Of a stretch of 64,000 nucleotides of DNA, positions 24,201 through 31,044 are shown piece by piece. How positions within the stretch are numbered: position 1 is the stretch's first letter; every line of letters starts with the position of its first letter. Both the position numbers and the translations under genes were made by a program. The notes below the pieces were generated by a model. It saw only the letters and a program-made list of their open reading frames with translations. It was not told where the DNA came from and searched no databases. Origin of the DNA: Chromera velia (taxonomy: Eukaryota; Sar; Chromeraceae). The stretch spans positions 1 to 64,000 of the forward strand of contig JAHBMJ010003524.1 of assembly GCA_018398765.1 (NCBI GenBank), in the 5' to 3' direction.

Positions 24201-27200
24201 GCATGCCGCTGTTCCCTGCAGGAGACATTTGCGACACCTGCCCAGACCTCTTCAACCCCCCGCAGACAGAAGGAAACTGCTTGAGCCTGCCAAACAACGT
24301 AAGCGACGCGATCCGGTTGAGAACGTCTCTTTCTCTGACCTGGCAGACACACAGAAGTCGATGAGAGCTCTCCAAATTTACCGTCATCTCTCTCTCTCTA
24401 CCGTTCGGGCCGCTTTTCTCATCTTTTGAACAAAGTGCATTCTCGGGAGTTCTGCTGAGACTCTGACCGCCCCTTTGTACGTGAAAATGCAAAACCGGTG
24501 CACCGATTTCGCTACACACCCATTGTTCTCTTTTTTTTCATGGCTCTTCCGTTGTCCGGACCGTTGTGCAGTTATACATCGCAGACAACTCACGACAAAC
24601 CCTTTTTCGCTGGAACGCCAACCGGCCATCCGAGCCGCCCGTAGTGCACGGACTGGTCAGAGATCCCCTCGAAAGACCTCTGGGAAATTCACCCGACTCA
24701 GCACAGGATCCAAGACCAATCGGTGTGGTCCTTGACCGAGAGGCCGACAGCGAATACGTGTATGTGACCGTCGGAGGATCGAGGTGCATCGTTCGTCTGC
24801 CCCAGTCAGAAGATGTCACGAACACCACCGAGTCTGAAGGGGTTCTGTGTGTCTCTCTCGGACCCAGGGAGCAAATTCCTCAGGGGAATACCCTGGTCGT
24901 GGACGTGGAGGCGGGGCGGGGATACGTGGTCACAGGACTGCCCTCGGCTGTCATCTCGTTCCCTCTCGACACATTCATCGAGAACACACTGACGAGCGAT
25001 CAGGTGACTTACCTGTGGCGGGTGCAAACGCTCGGCTTCCGCCCTACAGTCATCGAAGAGTCCCAATTTCCCCCCATCGAAGTCGTGTCGTCAGTCGCAC
25101 TCAACAAGAATGACGGCATTTTGTACTTCGGAATCGGCTTTAGCTTTGAAATCAACGGAAGGGTTCTCCGCCTCGGTACCGAGAGCGCTGATGGACAGCC
25201 ATACGATGTTTCCTTTGCTTTGGGAAACGTTCAGAATCCTGCTGAGGGTCTGGCGTTTGATAGCAGCACCAGGTTTGTGTATGCGTCGGTCGGAGGAGGC
25301 TCCATCGGGGTGCCAGACCCCAAAGGTCTCATCCGTCGCTTCCCTGCTGACGCTCCAGAGGCGGTGGAAGAGGTGATCGTCTACAGCCGCTGTCCCAACA
25401 ACCTCCAAAGACCCCAAATCACCGCTTTGCAGATCGACAGCCTTGGCGGCTACCTCTACTGGAGCGACGCGGCGTGCAACCAAGTGTGGTACGCGCAGCT
25501 CTCCCGTTTTAACGGTTCCGCCCTGGGTCTTGCAGATGAGGGTGTGGGGATTCTCTTTGATGGCGCGGCCTTTGGCGTGACTTTGGAGATCGTGGGGTTT
25601 GCGGTCGAGTTGACAGACTTCGACAAGGACGACGACGGGGTTGCAGATGCGTTTGATAACTGTCCCTTCACAGCGAATGAAAACCAGGAAGACGGGGATG
25701 GAGACGGAATCGGTCAGTGATCGAATCTTTAATTGTCTGCATGCAGGATTTGACTGCATGAAGGGCATCACGTCTCTGTGATGCACCCACCCAGTCGTGC
25801 AAAGCTGCTTGCCATGAAGAAAATTTTCTGTCTTTCCTACTTTCCTATTTCTATGTCTTGGATGCTGCTTTGGTCCTCCTTTTCAGCATATACGTGTCTG
25901 TGCGTCCTTTCGCAGGACCACTTACCGTTCACCGCTTCTGCAAATCACTCCCCCTCGCTGTCTTTCGCTTCCCTTCTATTCTCTTTCTTTTTATTCTCAT
26001 GGCATCACCGCGCTGGTCAAGTCCATCAAAACAAGACGAAAAGTTGTTATGTGTCCTGACGTGCACCTCTGCGTGTCTGCAGGAGACGTGTGTGACAACT
26101 GCCCGGACGTCCCCAATCCCGGACAGGAGAACACTCTTGGGAACACCGCCGACCCGACAGACCCGGGAGACGCGTGTGATCGGGACGGAGACGGGGTGCT
26201 CGACGTGAATGACAACTGTCCCGATACACCGAATGCTGACCAGTCGGATACAGACGCAGATGGAATCGGTTGGTTCGTCAAATTGACAGCCAGTGAGAAC
26301 AAAGTCGTTTTCCTCACTGAAGGACCTTTCGCGACCAGTGAGAGTATCTGGATGCGGACGGTTTATGCCCGCATGTGCTTTCGTATGAACGTAGAAGGTG
26401 AAGGAGTCTGTGCAAGAGAGCCATTTGAGTGACGCGTGGTCTTTCTGCTTTTGCCGAGTGGTTTTCTGCTTCTCTCTCACCCGCTATTTCCTCTCCTTTT
26501 CTGATACGCATACTCTCTTCAATGAATATACGTACGAACAGCATTTGCACAGACGTCTGTGGCCGCATGTGCCTGTCCCTGTCTGCCTGTACGTATAATA
26601 CTCTCTCTCCCCACTCCTTTTTGCCTCGCTTGTTTATGTGTCTGCTTCCATGCTGCCCCCAATTGATTGCGCTCTCTGTTTCATGTGCTCTGGGGGGGTC
26701 GTTTTTCCTTTTTATCTGTCTCCGGGGTCTGCTTCATCATTCCGTCACGCACTTGCCTCATCCCTTTGTGAGTGACCTATCCTGGCATGTCCTGGTTGAA
26801 GAGGTGGTTCCCACATCACTCTGCGATGCACCGTAAGGTCAAAACTCGAACTCTCTTCCAGCTGGGATGGATGGCAAATTGAGTCATAGGATTGATGGAC
26901 CTTCGGAGCTGTCCGCGAATGCCTTGTCCATAATTTGCTTCATGCGTCTTCGACTATGCATAAAAACAAAGCGGACGGCGATTTTTTGTGTCTTCTTGCA
27001 GGCGACGAGTGCATCCCGACCGCTCAGGAAAGAAAGGGCAGATTTGAGTGAGTTCCAATTTTCACTTTCCATCAAGATCATCTGTTTTCCTTCCTTGTTT
27101 AATGGAGTGCTTGCTGTCCTCTGTCTGTTGTCCCCGACGGTTCTTCAAAGGCATCCACTAACCCTCACCCGGCCTGTCTGACGGCTTCCTCTCCACCCTC

Positions 27201-29103
27201 ACTCATGCACTGTGCATGTCTCTGTATGCAGTCCGAAAGCCGAGCGGGACAGCGCCGTCGAAGCCCTCAGCGGTCAGTTTTTTCAACTTATCTTCTTTCG
27301 ACTCGTCCCACGAATTCTGCATGCGCATCTTTGTGGTTGCAGGAAGTCGGACGCCCAAGGCGGCTCTCCCTGTCTTGCTCGCGAGTCATTCACCAGATCC
27401 ATGCACCAATTTTGCCTGCCTGCCTGCAGAAATACCCGACAGGGGGAGGCCTCCACTTCCAATTGTCCCCGTCCCGCCTGAATCAGACGATTCAGAAAAA
27501 AAGGGAGACGAGGTGGTCACAGCTCTTTTGCGGAGGAAGGATGACGAGGACTCCGACACGCCAAGGAATGTGTTTCAGAACATCGAGTGAGTCTGTGAGT
27601 GAGTGAGTGAGTGAGTGAGTGAGTGAGTGGGTGGGTGAGTGAGTGAGTGAGTGGGTGGTTGGGTGAGTGAGTGAGTGAGTGAGTGAGTGGGTGGGTGGGT
27701 GAGTGAGTGAGTGAGTGGGTGGGTGGGTGAGTGAGTGAGTGAGTGGGTGGGTGGGTGAGTGAATGAGTGAGTGGGTGGTTGGGTGAGTGAGTGAGTGAGT
27801 GAGTGAGTGGGTGGGTGGGTGGGTGAGTGAGTGAATGAGTGTCTCAGTCATTCAATCACTTATTCAGTCGGTCAGTCACTCATCCATGCAAGATGCGCGC
27901 TGTGCGACAACCAGAGGCTGTGGTTGAAATCGAGAGGCTGTCTACATGGCCTGCATGATGGCTTTTAATCAATTCTTTGCCTTCAAAACGATTGGACTAT
28001 ATTTATTTTGCAATTGTCTATGTCCGGCAACGTGTAATCGTTGAACGCAGCTGACCTTCTGGCTACTGCTCCTTCTCCTCCACTTTGACCCAACGTCTTT
28101 TTTTTTTTCCTTCCACCCACCCTGCTTTCTTTCTTTCTGTGCTGCATGCAGCCTGAAATACGACTGGAACCTGCCCCCCGTTCAGATCGCAGAGCCCGAC
28201 GGTCTCGGGAAGAGGACGAGCTCTGTGAACTGGGACGGACTCGTGGAGGCTGTGTACGATGGTGAACCTGACTCACTCGAGGACCAATGTCAGTCTGTGA
28301 GTCCCTTTGTCAGTCAGTCAGCCAGTCAGTCAGTCAGTCCCAGTCAGACAGAGTCAGTCAGCCAGTCAATCAACTAGTCGGTCGGTTGGTCAGATACACA
28401 AGCACTTTCGCTGGTATGAATGGAAATGAAACTTTTGCCATCAAATTTCTGCATGACATCAAGAAGTTGCGTGAGATCCTGCACAACTCCTTCCGGTCTG
28501 CGGATTGCAGTTGGGAGGCTGTGTCTGAATGCGACCGATGCGGGCATCTGCTGGCAGTGGTCGAGAAATTTTGAGTCGTGTGCGGAAGCGTGTCGACGGT
28601 ATGCGAGGGCTCGCGGTCAGGAGGAAGAGGGCGCAAGGTACTGCAGCAGAGACCGCCTGACGAATGACAACGGAATCGGAGATGCGGCAGACCGAGCTAA
28701 CGATAACAGCGGGGGTCTCCGCCCGGTTCCAGAGCGGGGATACTGTGGTGTTGCAACCAACCAGGCTCTGGGGCTCGGCACTCGGGATCGCCGAGCGGTC
28801 GGCCTTAGAGAGTTTGAGAGACAACTCACGCCATTTGTCGACGTCAGTTCCCCTCTGCTCCTTCAGCCCTTCCTGGGACCTCCTGTCTGCGTCCTCTCGG
28901 TGTCAAAGAATTTTGGAAACGTTGAAGGGGACTGCTTCGCACGAGCACCGAGCGACCAGCCCTACTTCCACCGTCTGTGTCCCTGTACAAGGGAGTGCAG
29001 GTGGAATGTGAAGACAGAGTCTTGTGACACGGAAATGAGGAGCAGTATCAAGGGGCCGATTCCGAGAGTCAGTCCGGTACAGGGGGACGCTACCAGTTCA
29101 TGA
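1..29103 (+). CDS. Giant modular extracellular protein, 42 exons, 5' partial
   Basis: Exons: 1-591, 778-846, 1132-1317, 1724-3271, 3718-3942, 4137-5279, 5469-6611, 7150-7527, 7704-8081, 8175-8297, 8803-8985, 9439-9627, 9836-9988, 10402-10478, 10726-11808, 13330-13426, 13943-14011, 14602-14678, 14899-15994, 16221-16409, 16841-16915, 17171-17359, 17703-17779, 18053-19115, 19546-19614, 19797-19904, 20240-20308, 20494-20679, 21015-21091, 21333-22416, 22759-22827, 23140-23247, 23427-23495, 23632-23817, 24222-24298, 24572-25712, 26083-26268, 27002-27047, 27232-27272, 27343-27586, 28152-28288, 28511-29103 (stop TGA). They join into one frame of about 4,962 residues. Module order is C-type lectin, FG-GAP, thrombospondin-3, cysteine-rich modules, two lectin domains, five YWTD-like propellers separated by thrombospondin-3 exons, and a cysteine-rich end. 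Such calcium-binding modules are typical of secreted or surface proteins; the signal peptide would lie outside the window and no membrane segment is seen. The ligand is unknown. An annotation pipeline could split this gene; phase continuity argues for one. Confidence 0.8.
778..1317 (+). other. Exons 2-3: thrombospondin type-3 repeats
   Basis: Two phase 1-1 exons (778-846 and 1132-1317) after TGTGCAG and TTCTGCAG acceptors. The first encodes a single 23-residue unit (DKCDNC, then [11 protein letters not shown]). The second encodes a double unit with [34 protein letters not shown] and a DTDGDGIG end. The Asp and Cys spacing is that of calcium-binding thrombospondin-3 repeats. The second exon is almost identical to exons at 20494, 23632 and 26083. 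Confidence 0.85.
1724..3271 (+). other. Exon 4: cysteine-rich linker plus FG-GAP beta-propeller
   Basis: 516 residues. It opens with EACDPCPD and two cysteine-rich DGxxCxDDGNxCTxDxC units. The rest is a run of FG-GAP-like blades, each pairing a display such as [20 protein letters not shown] with a strand such as GKVYVFRFD or GYVEVYSRS. At least five blades are visible between about 2050 and 3260. FG-GAP propellers are known from integrin alpha chains and many secreted microbial proteins. No stop codon interrupts the exon, and the GTCAGT donor at 3272 is phase 1. Confidence 0.8.
3718..3942 (+). other. Exon 5: paired DGTxCTDD cysteine-rich modules
   Basis: Seventy-five residues with two copies of the pattern DGxxCTxDxNECTxDxCxxGxCxH, preceded by ECDGQSCTC. 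The regular six-cysteine spacing suggests a small disulfide-bonded knot. Phase 1-1 exon with acceptor AATGCAG. The same module recurs at 1800-1970, 5170-5279, 6495-6611, 8175-8297, 8860-8985 and 9500-9627. Confidence 0.75.
4137..5279 (+). other. Exon 6: unrecognised 381-residue module, copy A
   Basis: This exon encodes a cysteine-rich head ([16 protein letters not shown]), then [20 protein letters not shown], a long beta-rich body with [40 protein letters not shown] and VLKQSDP, then a second cysteine-rich part and a terminal DGTPCADD unit. I do not recognise the body as a named family. Its length (1143 bp) equals that of the next exon, which encodes the same module. Phase 1-1. Confidence 0.75.
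5469..6611 (+). other. Exon 7: unrecognised 381-residue module, copy B
   Basis: Tandem copy of exon 6 with exactly the same length. It keeps [54 protein letters not shown] and the tract from [16 protein letters not shown] to [16 protein letters not shown]. Length differences in the variable N-terminal and mid regions cancel out. The acceptor is GTGCGCAG at 5468 and the donor GTGCGT at 6612. Confidence 0.75.
7150..7527 (+). other. Exon 8: C-type lectin domain with EPN motif
   Basis: 126 residues. Classic landmarks are present: [16 protein letters not shown] (helix 1 and the first disulfide), [15 protein letters not shown] with the EPN tripeptide, EDCIAL, FWNDQGC and a final TSTICE cysteine. 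EPN together with WND is the calcium-dependent mannose-type sugar site in known C-type lectins, so sugar binding is a reasonable inference. Phase 1-1; the donor is GTAAGT. Confidence 0.85.
7704..8081 (+). other. Exon 9: C-type lectin domain lacking EPN
   Basis: Same length (378 bp) as exon 8 and clearly its tandem duplicate: [50 protein letters not shown] and TSVICED. The EPN tripeptide is replaced by EAPNQ, and WND by WED. The calcium or sugar specificity has probably changed or been lost; that is inference from motif knowledge. Phase 1-1. Confidence 0.85.
8175..9627 (+). other. Exons 10-12: three cysteine-rich DGTxCTDD exons
   Basis: Exons 8175-8297, 8803-8985 and 9439-9627, all phase 1-1. 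The first has one unit ([19 protein letters not shown]). The second and third each begin with a short FDLCFC(Q/L) half-unit, followed by a full CTDDGxxCTxDxC unit. The introns between them hold CT-rich low-complexity sequence and no other recognisable coding sequence. Confidence 0.75.
8563..8684. repeat. CT-rich microsatellite in intron
   Basis: Pyrimidine tract of TCTG and TC repeats in the intron between exons 10 and 11 of the giant gene. Open frames across it encode only Leu/Ser runs and are not genes. Confidence 0.9.
9836..10478 (+). other. Exons 13-14: TSP3 unit and 77-bp propeller connector
   Basis: Exon 13 (9836-9988) encodes [16 protein letters not shown] followed by a thrombospondin-3 unit ([16 protein letters not shown]). 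Exon 14 (10402-10478) is a 77-bp connector encoding [15 protein letters not shown] and ending LPTN in phase 0. This connector occurs five times, always just before a propeller exon, and always 77 bp long. Confidence 0.8.
10726..11808 (+). other. Exon 15: YWTD-like beta-propeller unit 1
   Basis: 361 residues, starting [17 protein letters not shown] in phase 0. It shows repeated strands such as [29 protein letters not shown] and [17 protein letters not shown]; the last is very like the YWTD blades of LDL-receptor-type propellers. The end is [11 protein letters not shown] and lacks the usual NCPD thrombospondin-3 tail. I place the donor at GTCAGC (11809) because phase 0 there fits the next exon at 13330; this end is less certain than the other four copies. 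Confidence 0.75.
12117..12244. repeat. Compound (CT)n(TG)n microsatellite
   Basis: About 14 CT dinucleotides followed by about 45 TG or TA/TC-interrupted dinucleotides, inside the 1.5-kb intron 11809-13329. The rest of that intron is pyrimidine-rich and I see no exon in it that fits the phase of its neighbours. Confidence 0.95.
13330..14678 (+). other. Exons 16-18: TSP3 exons and 77-bp connector
   Basis: Exon 16 (13330-13426) supplies the thrombospondin-3 unit missing from propeller exon 15 ([17 protein letters not shown] to DGDGIG). It is the only TSP3 exon entered in phase 0. Exon 17 (13943-14011) is a single 69-bp unit. Exon 18 (14602-14678) is the connector with [11 protein letters not shown]. 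Confidence 0.75.
14098..14372. repeat. TCTG/TCTC minisatellite in intron
   Basis: Tetranucleotide-derived tract in which a longer unit containing CTCTATTTGTTGCTGTCTG appears three times. It lies in the intron between exons 17 and 18. Confidence 0.9.
14899..15994 (+). other. Exon 19: YWTD-like beta-propeller unit 2
   Basis: Starts [18 protein letters not shown] after ATTTGCAG. Blades include [66 protein letters not shown] and [19 protein letters not shown]. It ends in a full thrombospondin-3 unit ([16 protein letters not shown] to DGDGIG). Entered in phase 0 and left in phase 1. Confidence 0.85.
16221..17779 (+). other. Exons 20-23: three TSP3 exons and a connector
   Basis: Exons 16221-16409 and 17171-17359 are double thrombospondin-3 units of equal length (189 bp). 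Exon 16841-16915 is a single unit ([16 protein letters not shown]). Exon 17703-17779 is the 77-bp connector ([14 protein letters not shown]). All TSP3 exons are phase 1-1. Confidence 0.85.
18053..19115 (+). other. Exon 24: YWTD-like beta-propeller unit 3
   Basis: Begins [18 protein letters not shown]. Blades include [46 protein letters not shown] and [19 protein letters not shown]. It ends with [17 protein letters not shown] and DGDGIG, then GTGAGT. Phase 0 to 1, like the other propeller exons. Confidence 0.85.
19546..21091 (+). other. Exons 25-29: four TSP3 exons and a connector
   Basis: Exons 19546-19614 (69 bp), 19797-19904 (108 bp), 20240-20308 (69 bp), 20494-20679 (186 bp) and the connector 21015-21091 (77 bp). 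The 186-bp exon matches the exon at 1132 without a difference over about its first 140 bases. The intron after it contains a broken thrombospondin-3 relic (20711-20797). Confidence 0.85.
20711..20797 (+). pseudogene. Relic thrombospondin-3 exon inside intron
   Basis: Read from GGGGACAGC the frame gives [19 protein letters not shown] followed by SDIDGDEAG, plainly a thrombospondin-3 unit. The key NCPD has become ENPD, a cysteine has appeared in the wrong place, and the last GDGIG is GDEAG. There is no AG acceptor or GT donor in suitable phase around it. It looks like a dead duplicate of part of the neighbouring exon type. Confidence 0.65.
21333..22416 (+). other. Exon 30: YWTD-like beta-propeller unit 4
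   Basis: Starts [19 protein letters not shown]. Blades include [51 protein letters not shown] and [19 protein letters not shown]. Ends with [13 protein letters not shown] and DADGDSIG before GTCAGT. It is closest in sequence to unit 1 (MWSVAFN and YLWRFD are shared). Confidence 0.85.
22759..24298 (+). other. Exons 31-35: four TSP3 exons and a connector
   Basis: Exons 22759-22827, 23140-23247, 23427-23495, 23632-23817 and the connector 24222-24298. The order of exon lengths (69, 108, 69, 186, 77) is exactly that of the preceding block at 19546-21091, so the whole block, with or without the flanking propeller, was duplicated as a unit. The acceptor region of exon 32 is itself tandemly repeated. 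Confidence 0.85.
22961..23148 (+). repeat. 47-bp tandem repeat of a 3' splice site (4 copies)
   Basis: The units start at 22961, 23008, 23055 and 23102. Each contains the pyrimidine tract TTTCTCTTCGATGTTTGTTT, CTGTCT(T/C)CA(G/A), and then GTGATGCGTC, which copies the first bases of exon 32. Copies 1 and 2 keep the AG; copy 3 has AA; copy 4 has gained TGC to give CATGCAG and is the acceptor that fits the coding frame (exon starts at 23140). Using copy 1 or 2 would reach an in-frame stop within a few codons. Confidence 0.85.
24572..25712 (+). other. Exon 36: YWTD-like beta-propeller unit 5
   Basis: 380 residues, the longest copy. Starts [17 protein letters not shown]. Blades include [36 protein letters not shown] and [19 protein letters not shown]. 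Ends [16 protein letters not shown] and DGDGIG, then GTCAGT. Insertions lie in the N-terminal third ([15 protein letters not shown] region). Confidence 0.85.
26083..26268 (+). other. Exon 37: last double TSP3 exon
   Basis: 186 bp, phase 1-1, the fourth near-identical member of the [14 protein letters not shown] exon family (also at 1132, 20494 and 23632). It ends DTDADGIG before GTTGGT. No propeller follows; from here the gene changes to low-complexity linker exons. Confidence 0.85.
27002..28288 (+). other. Exons 38-41: linker exons
   Basis: Exons 27002-27047 ([15 protein letters not shown]), 27232-27272 ([14 protein letters not shown]), 27343-27586 (proline- and charge-rich) and 28152-28288 ([10 protein letters not shown] to DSLEDQ). 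They join in phases 2, 1, 2 and 1 without a stop. An in-frame alternative acceptor exists at 27429 for exon 40, and GTGAAC at 28262 is a weaker alternative donor for exon 41. No domain is recognised. Confidence 0.6.
27587..27846. repeat. (GTGA)n/(GTGG)n array starting at a splice donor
   Basis: About 260 bp of GTGA, GTGG and GTTG tetranucleotides. It begins exactly at the donor of exon 40 (GA|GTGAGT at 27587), so the donor is the first of many overlapping GTGAGT motifs. The opposite strand reads as a His/Ser/Leu/Thr repeat, which I reject as coding. Confidence 0.9.
28289..28377. repeat. (GTCA)n array starting at a splice donor
   Basis: GTCAGT motifs repeat from the donor of exon 41 (28289) through 28377, with AGCC and CCC interruptions. 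GTCAGT is also the commonest donor of this gene, so this intron too begins in a run of donor-like hexamers. Confidence 0.8.
28511..29103 (+). other. Exon 42: cysteine-rich C-terminal domain and stop
   Basis: 198 codons including the TGA. Landmarks are [34 protein letters not shown] and a late GDCFARAP followed by [10 protein letters not shown] paired pattern of SCxxxC early and RLCPC late appears in secreted proteins of algae and alveolates, as I recall it; I cannot name the family. There is no transmembrane segment or GPI-type tail. Confidence 0.65.
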
Positions 29104-29379
29104 GACCACCATTCCGCAAAAGGGAATACGACGAGAGCCAGGGCGCGTTTCCAGCCAGCCACCCAATGCATTAGAGCTGTCTTTATAGAGGACCACTTAG
29201 TGAGGCTGGCTCCAGGGAAATGTGGTACTCGGAAGATCGAGACATCACTAGTTCTACATTGAACCGTGTCCAGATTGTCAGCACAATTCAAAACCGACTT
29301 TGCCCGACCAGATTGAATAATTCATCCATCATTTTCTATCATTTTCAAAATGTTCAGGCGGATGACTTGAATAAGTGAG
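29104..29379. other. 3' flank of giant gene, no gene seen
   Basis: Sequence after the TGA stop. No canonical poly(A) signal stands out and no conserved open frame is visible. It runs into retroelement sequence at about 29380. Confidence 0.5.
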
Positions 29380-29520
29380 TGAGTAGATGATGATGATGAG
29401 GTTGACTAAAGCCGGCAGCCATCGTGTCCCAATGGCAGAAGGCAGTCTGAGCATACATGCATTGCTAGCCTAGGAGCGTAAAAGCTCGCTCAGAGAGGCC
29501 ACACTGAGTCAACCAGAAAC
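29380..29520 (-). mobile_element. Retroelement 3' end with ATC tail
   Basis: On the minus strand this reads GCTCCTAGGCTAGC, CAGACTGCC(T)TCTGCCATTGGG, then GATGGCTGCCGGCTTTAGTC and a (CATCAT)n tail at 29380-29396. The same order of motifs closes the LINE remnant near 53115, so this is a short 5'-truncated copy of that family. I did not find target duplications. Confidence 0.65.
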
Positions 29521-29667
29521 TGATTGAGTGATTGAGTGATTCGTGAATGGTGATTAGCCTTTAAATAAGCATCTTCGGCGACGCAAAATTTTTCTTTTAA
29601 GGCTTCAACTTTTTTTTTATTCTCGTATAAGGCTAGGTATGAGGCCGCTTTTGACTATAAAACGTAA

Positions 29668-30535
29668 AAAAACTATGAACTTTTTCTGCAACAGTCGGAG
29701 ACGGCTTTGCGAACTTCTTGTTCCCCCAGTCTCTTGACGCAGTTGAGGCCCCCGGAGTCGCCAGGTGTCCCCTCACTCCGGAACAAGCAGCGGTGCTCCA
29801 AAAGGACAACCACAGAGCAAGCAGAGGAAGCAAAACACCCATAATAACCTCGGAGCTTCAACCAACTGAGGAGACGCCTGCGAGTTGGGCTTTCTATTCC
29901 ACTCAGATCCAGAACCATGGCAAACACGGCGGTACCCGTAATTTCGTACGCTTAGGGGTAGATACCAGCCTTCTAGGTTTCCCCCTTCCTTCAATACCGA
30001 CCAGACAAGCCGCGCTCAGGGCTGCAGCCAGTTTTTGAAAAGGCGGTGCTGTGTAAAAGAAGAAAATCGGAGGAGACAGCGAAAATCTGGGGGCATGACT
30101 CGATCGGGGTTTTCTACCTGGGTCAGGACGGCAAGTCACATGTATACACCCACCATGGAGCACTTCAGGACGGCTGTAATGGCATGAGTTTCCCAATATT
30201 CGAACACCAGTCGGGGAAAAGTAAAGAAAATAAAGAAAAAGAGAAAAAGAGAGAGATAGGATAGAAAAAGGCGGGTAGTTTGGCTCTCTCCGGCCACTTT
30301 TTAATCCTGTAGACCAATGTTTAAAGCCGACCTTTTCTCATAGTTCAGAACAAGCCCCTTTTGAGCCGCCGGGGGTCATTTATCATGTTTTTGCGTATGC
30401 TTTCTCCTCTGGAGGAGGGCTGCCGAGCTGTTGCCGAGCTTACCTCTTGCCGAACGTTGGAAGCCTTGAAGGCTAGGCCACTAGTCTAGGCAGATAACGA
30501 TGGTATATGATGATAATGAAAAACTATGAACTTTT
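29668..30535 (+). mobile_element. Truncated retroelement flanked by 17-bp target duplications
   Basis: The 17-mer AAAAACTATGAACTTTT occurs at 29668-29684 and again at 30519-30535. Between them lie 834 bp ending in GATGGTATATGATGATAATG, an ATC/ATG-type tail abutting the second copy. Long target duplications and a simple 3' tail are hallmarks of LINE-type insertion. The interior (29685-30518) has only short interrupted frames, so this would be a non-autonomous or decayed copy. Confidence 0.65.
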
Positions 30536-30589
30536 GGCTTCTTTCAGCTTTATAGTCATAATATCCGATGCAGGGGGATTTAAACCCTA

Positions 30590-30751
30590 GTTGCATGGAG
30601 GAGGGGCCACCTTCTGTTTCTATTTCTATTTCCGCTTTCGCTAGGCTTTGATCCAATGCCCCAGTGAGGCCTAGGTCGAAGGATTGTATCTATATAGGAA
30701 ATATTAGGTTGGCCAGAGCCTATACGGCTTACCGGCTTTAACCGCATACAT

Positions 30752-30805
<54 letters not shown>
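30590..30805 (+). mobile_element. Retroelement 3' end with long (ATC)n tail
   Basis: Ends TACGGCTTACCGGCTTTAAC, then about 18 ATC triplets (30752-30805). The GGCT..CCGGCTTTA block just before the tail matches the ends at 29380 (-) and, more loosely, 53115 (-). The 5' boundary is not clear. Confidence 0.6.
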
Positions 30806-31044
30806 ATGAAAACAAAATATAAAAAAGAAAAGAAAATTAAATTAATAGATTTTTTTTATTTTTTTTTCCTTTTTATTATATTTCTTTATCACTGTGCGAT
30901 ATACGTGCGTTGTATGTGTGTATTATTCAAAGAAGTAGTAGATATCTAGCATTGAACCCGCATTTGAACGCATTGAACCACCAATGTAGGCGGCAAGCCT
31001 GGGTAAGGTACAACTTAATTCCGTTTAATTTAATATTATTTATC

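Noticed and set aside
27492-27851. Minus-strand His/Ser/Leu/Thr repeat protein
   Set aside because: It is the complement of the GTGA microsatellite at an intron start.
27492-28377. CRISPR-like array
   Set aside because: Tetranucleotide arrays without unique spacers, in a eukaryotic intron region.
29718-30264. Small genes at 29718-30038 and 30046-30264
   Set aside because: They lie inside the retroelement bounded by 17-bp repeats and show no recognisable domain.
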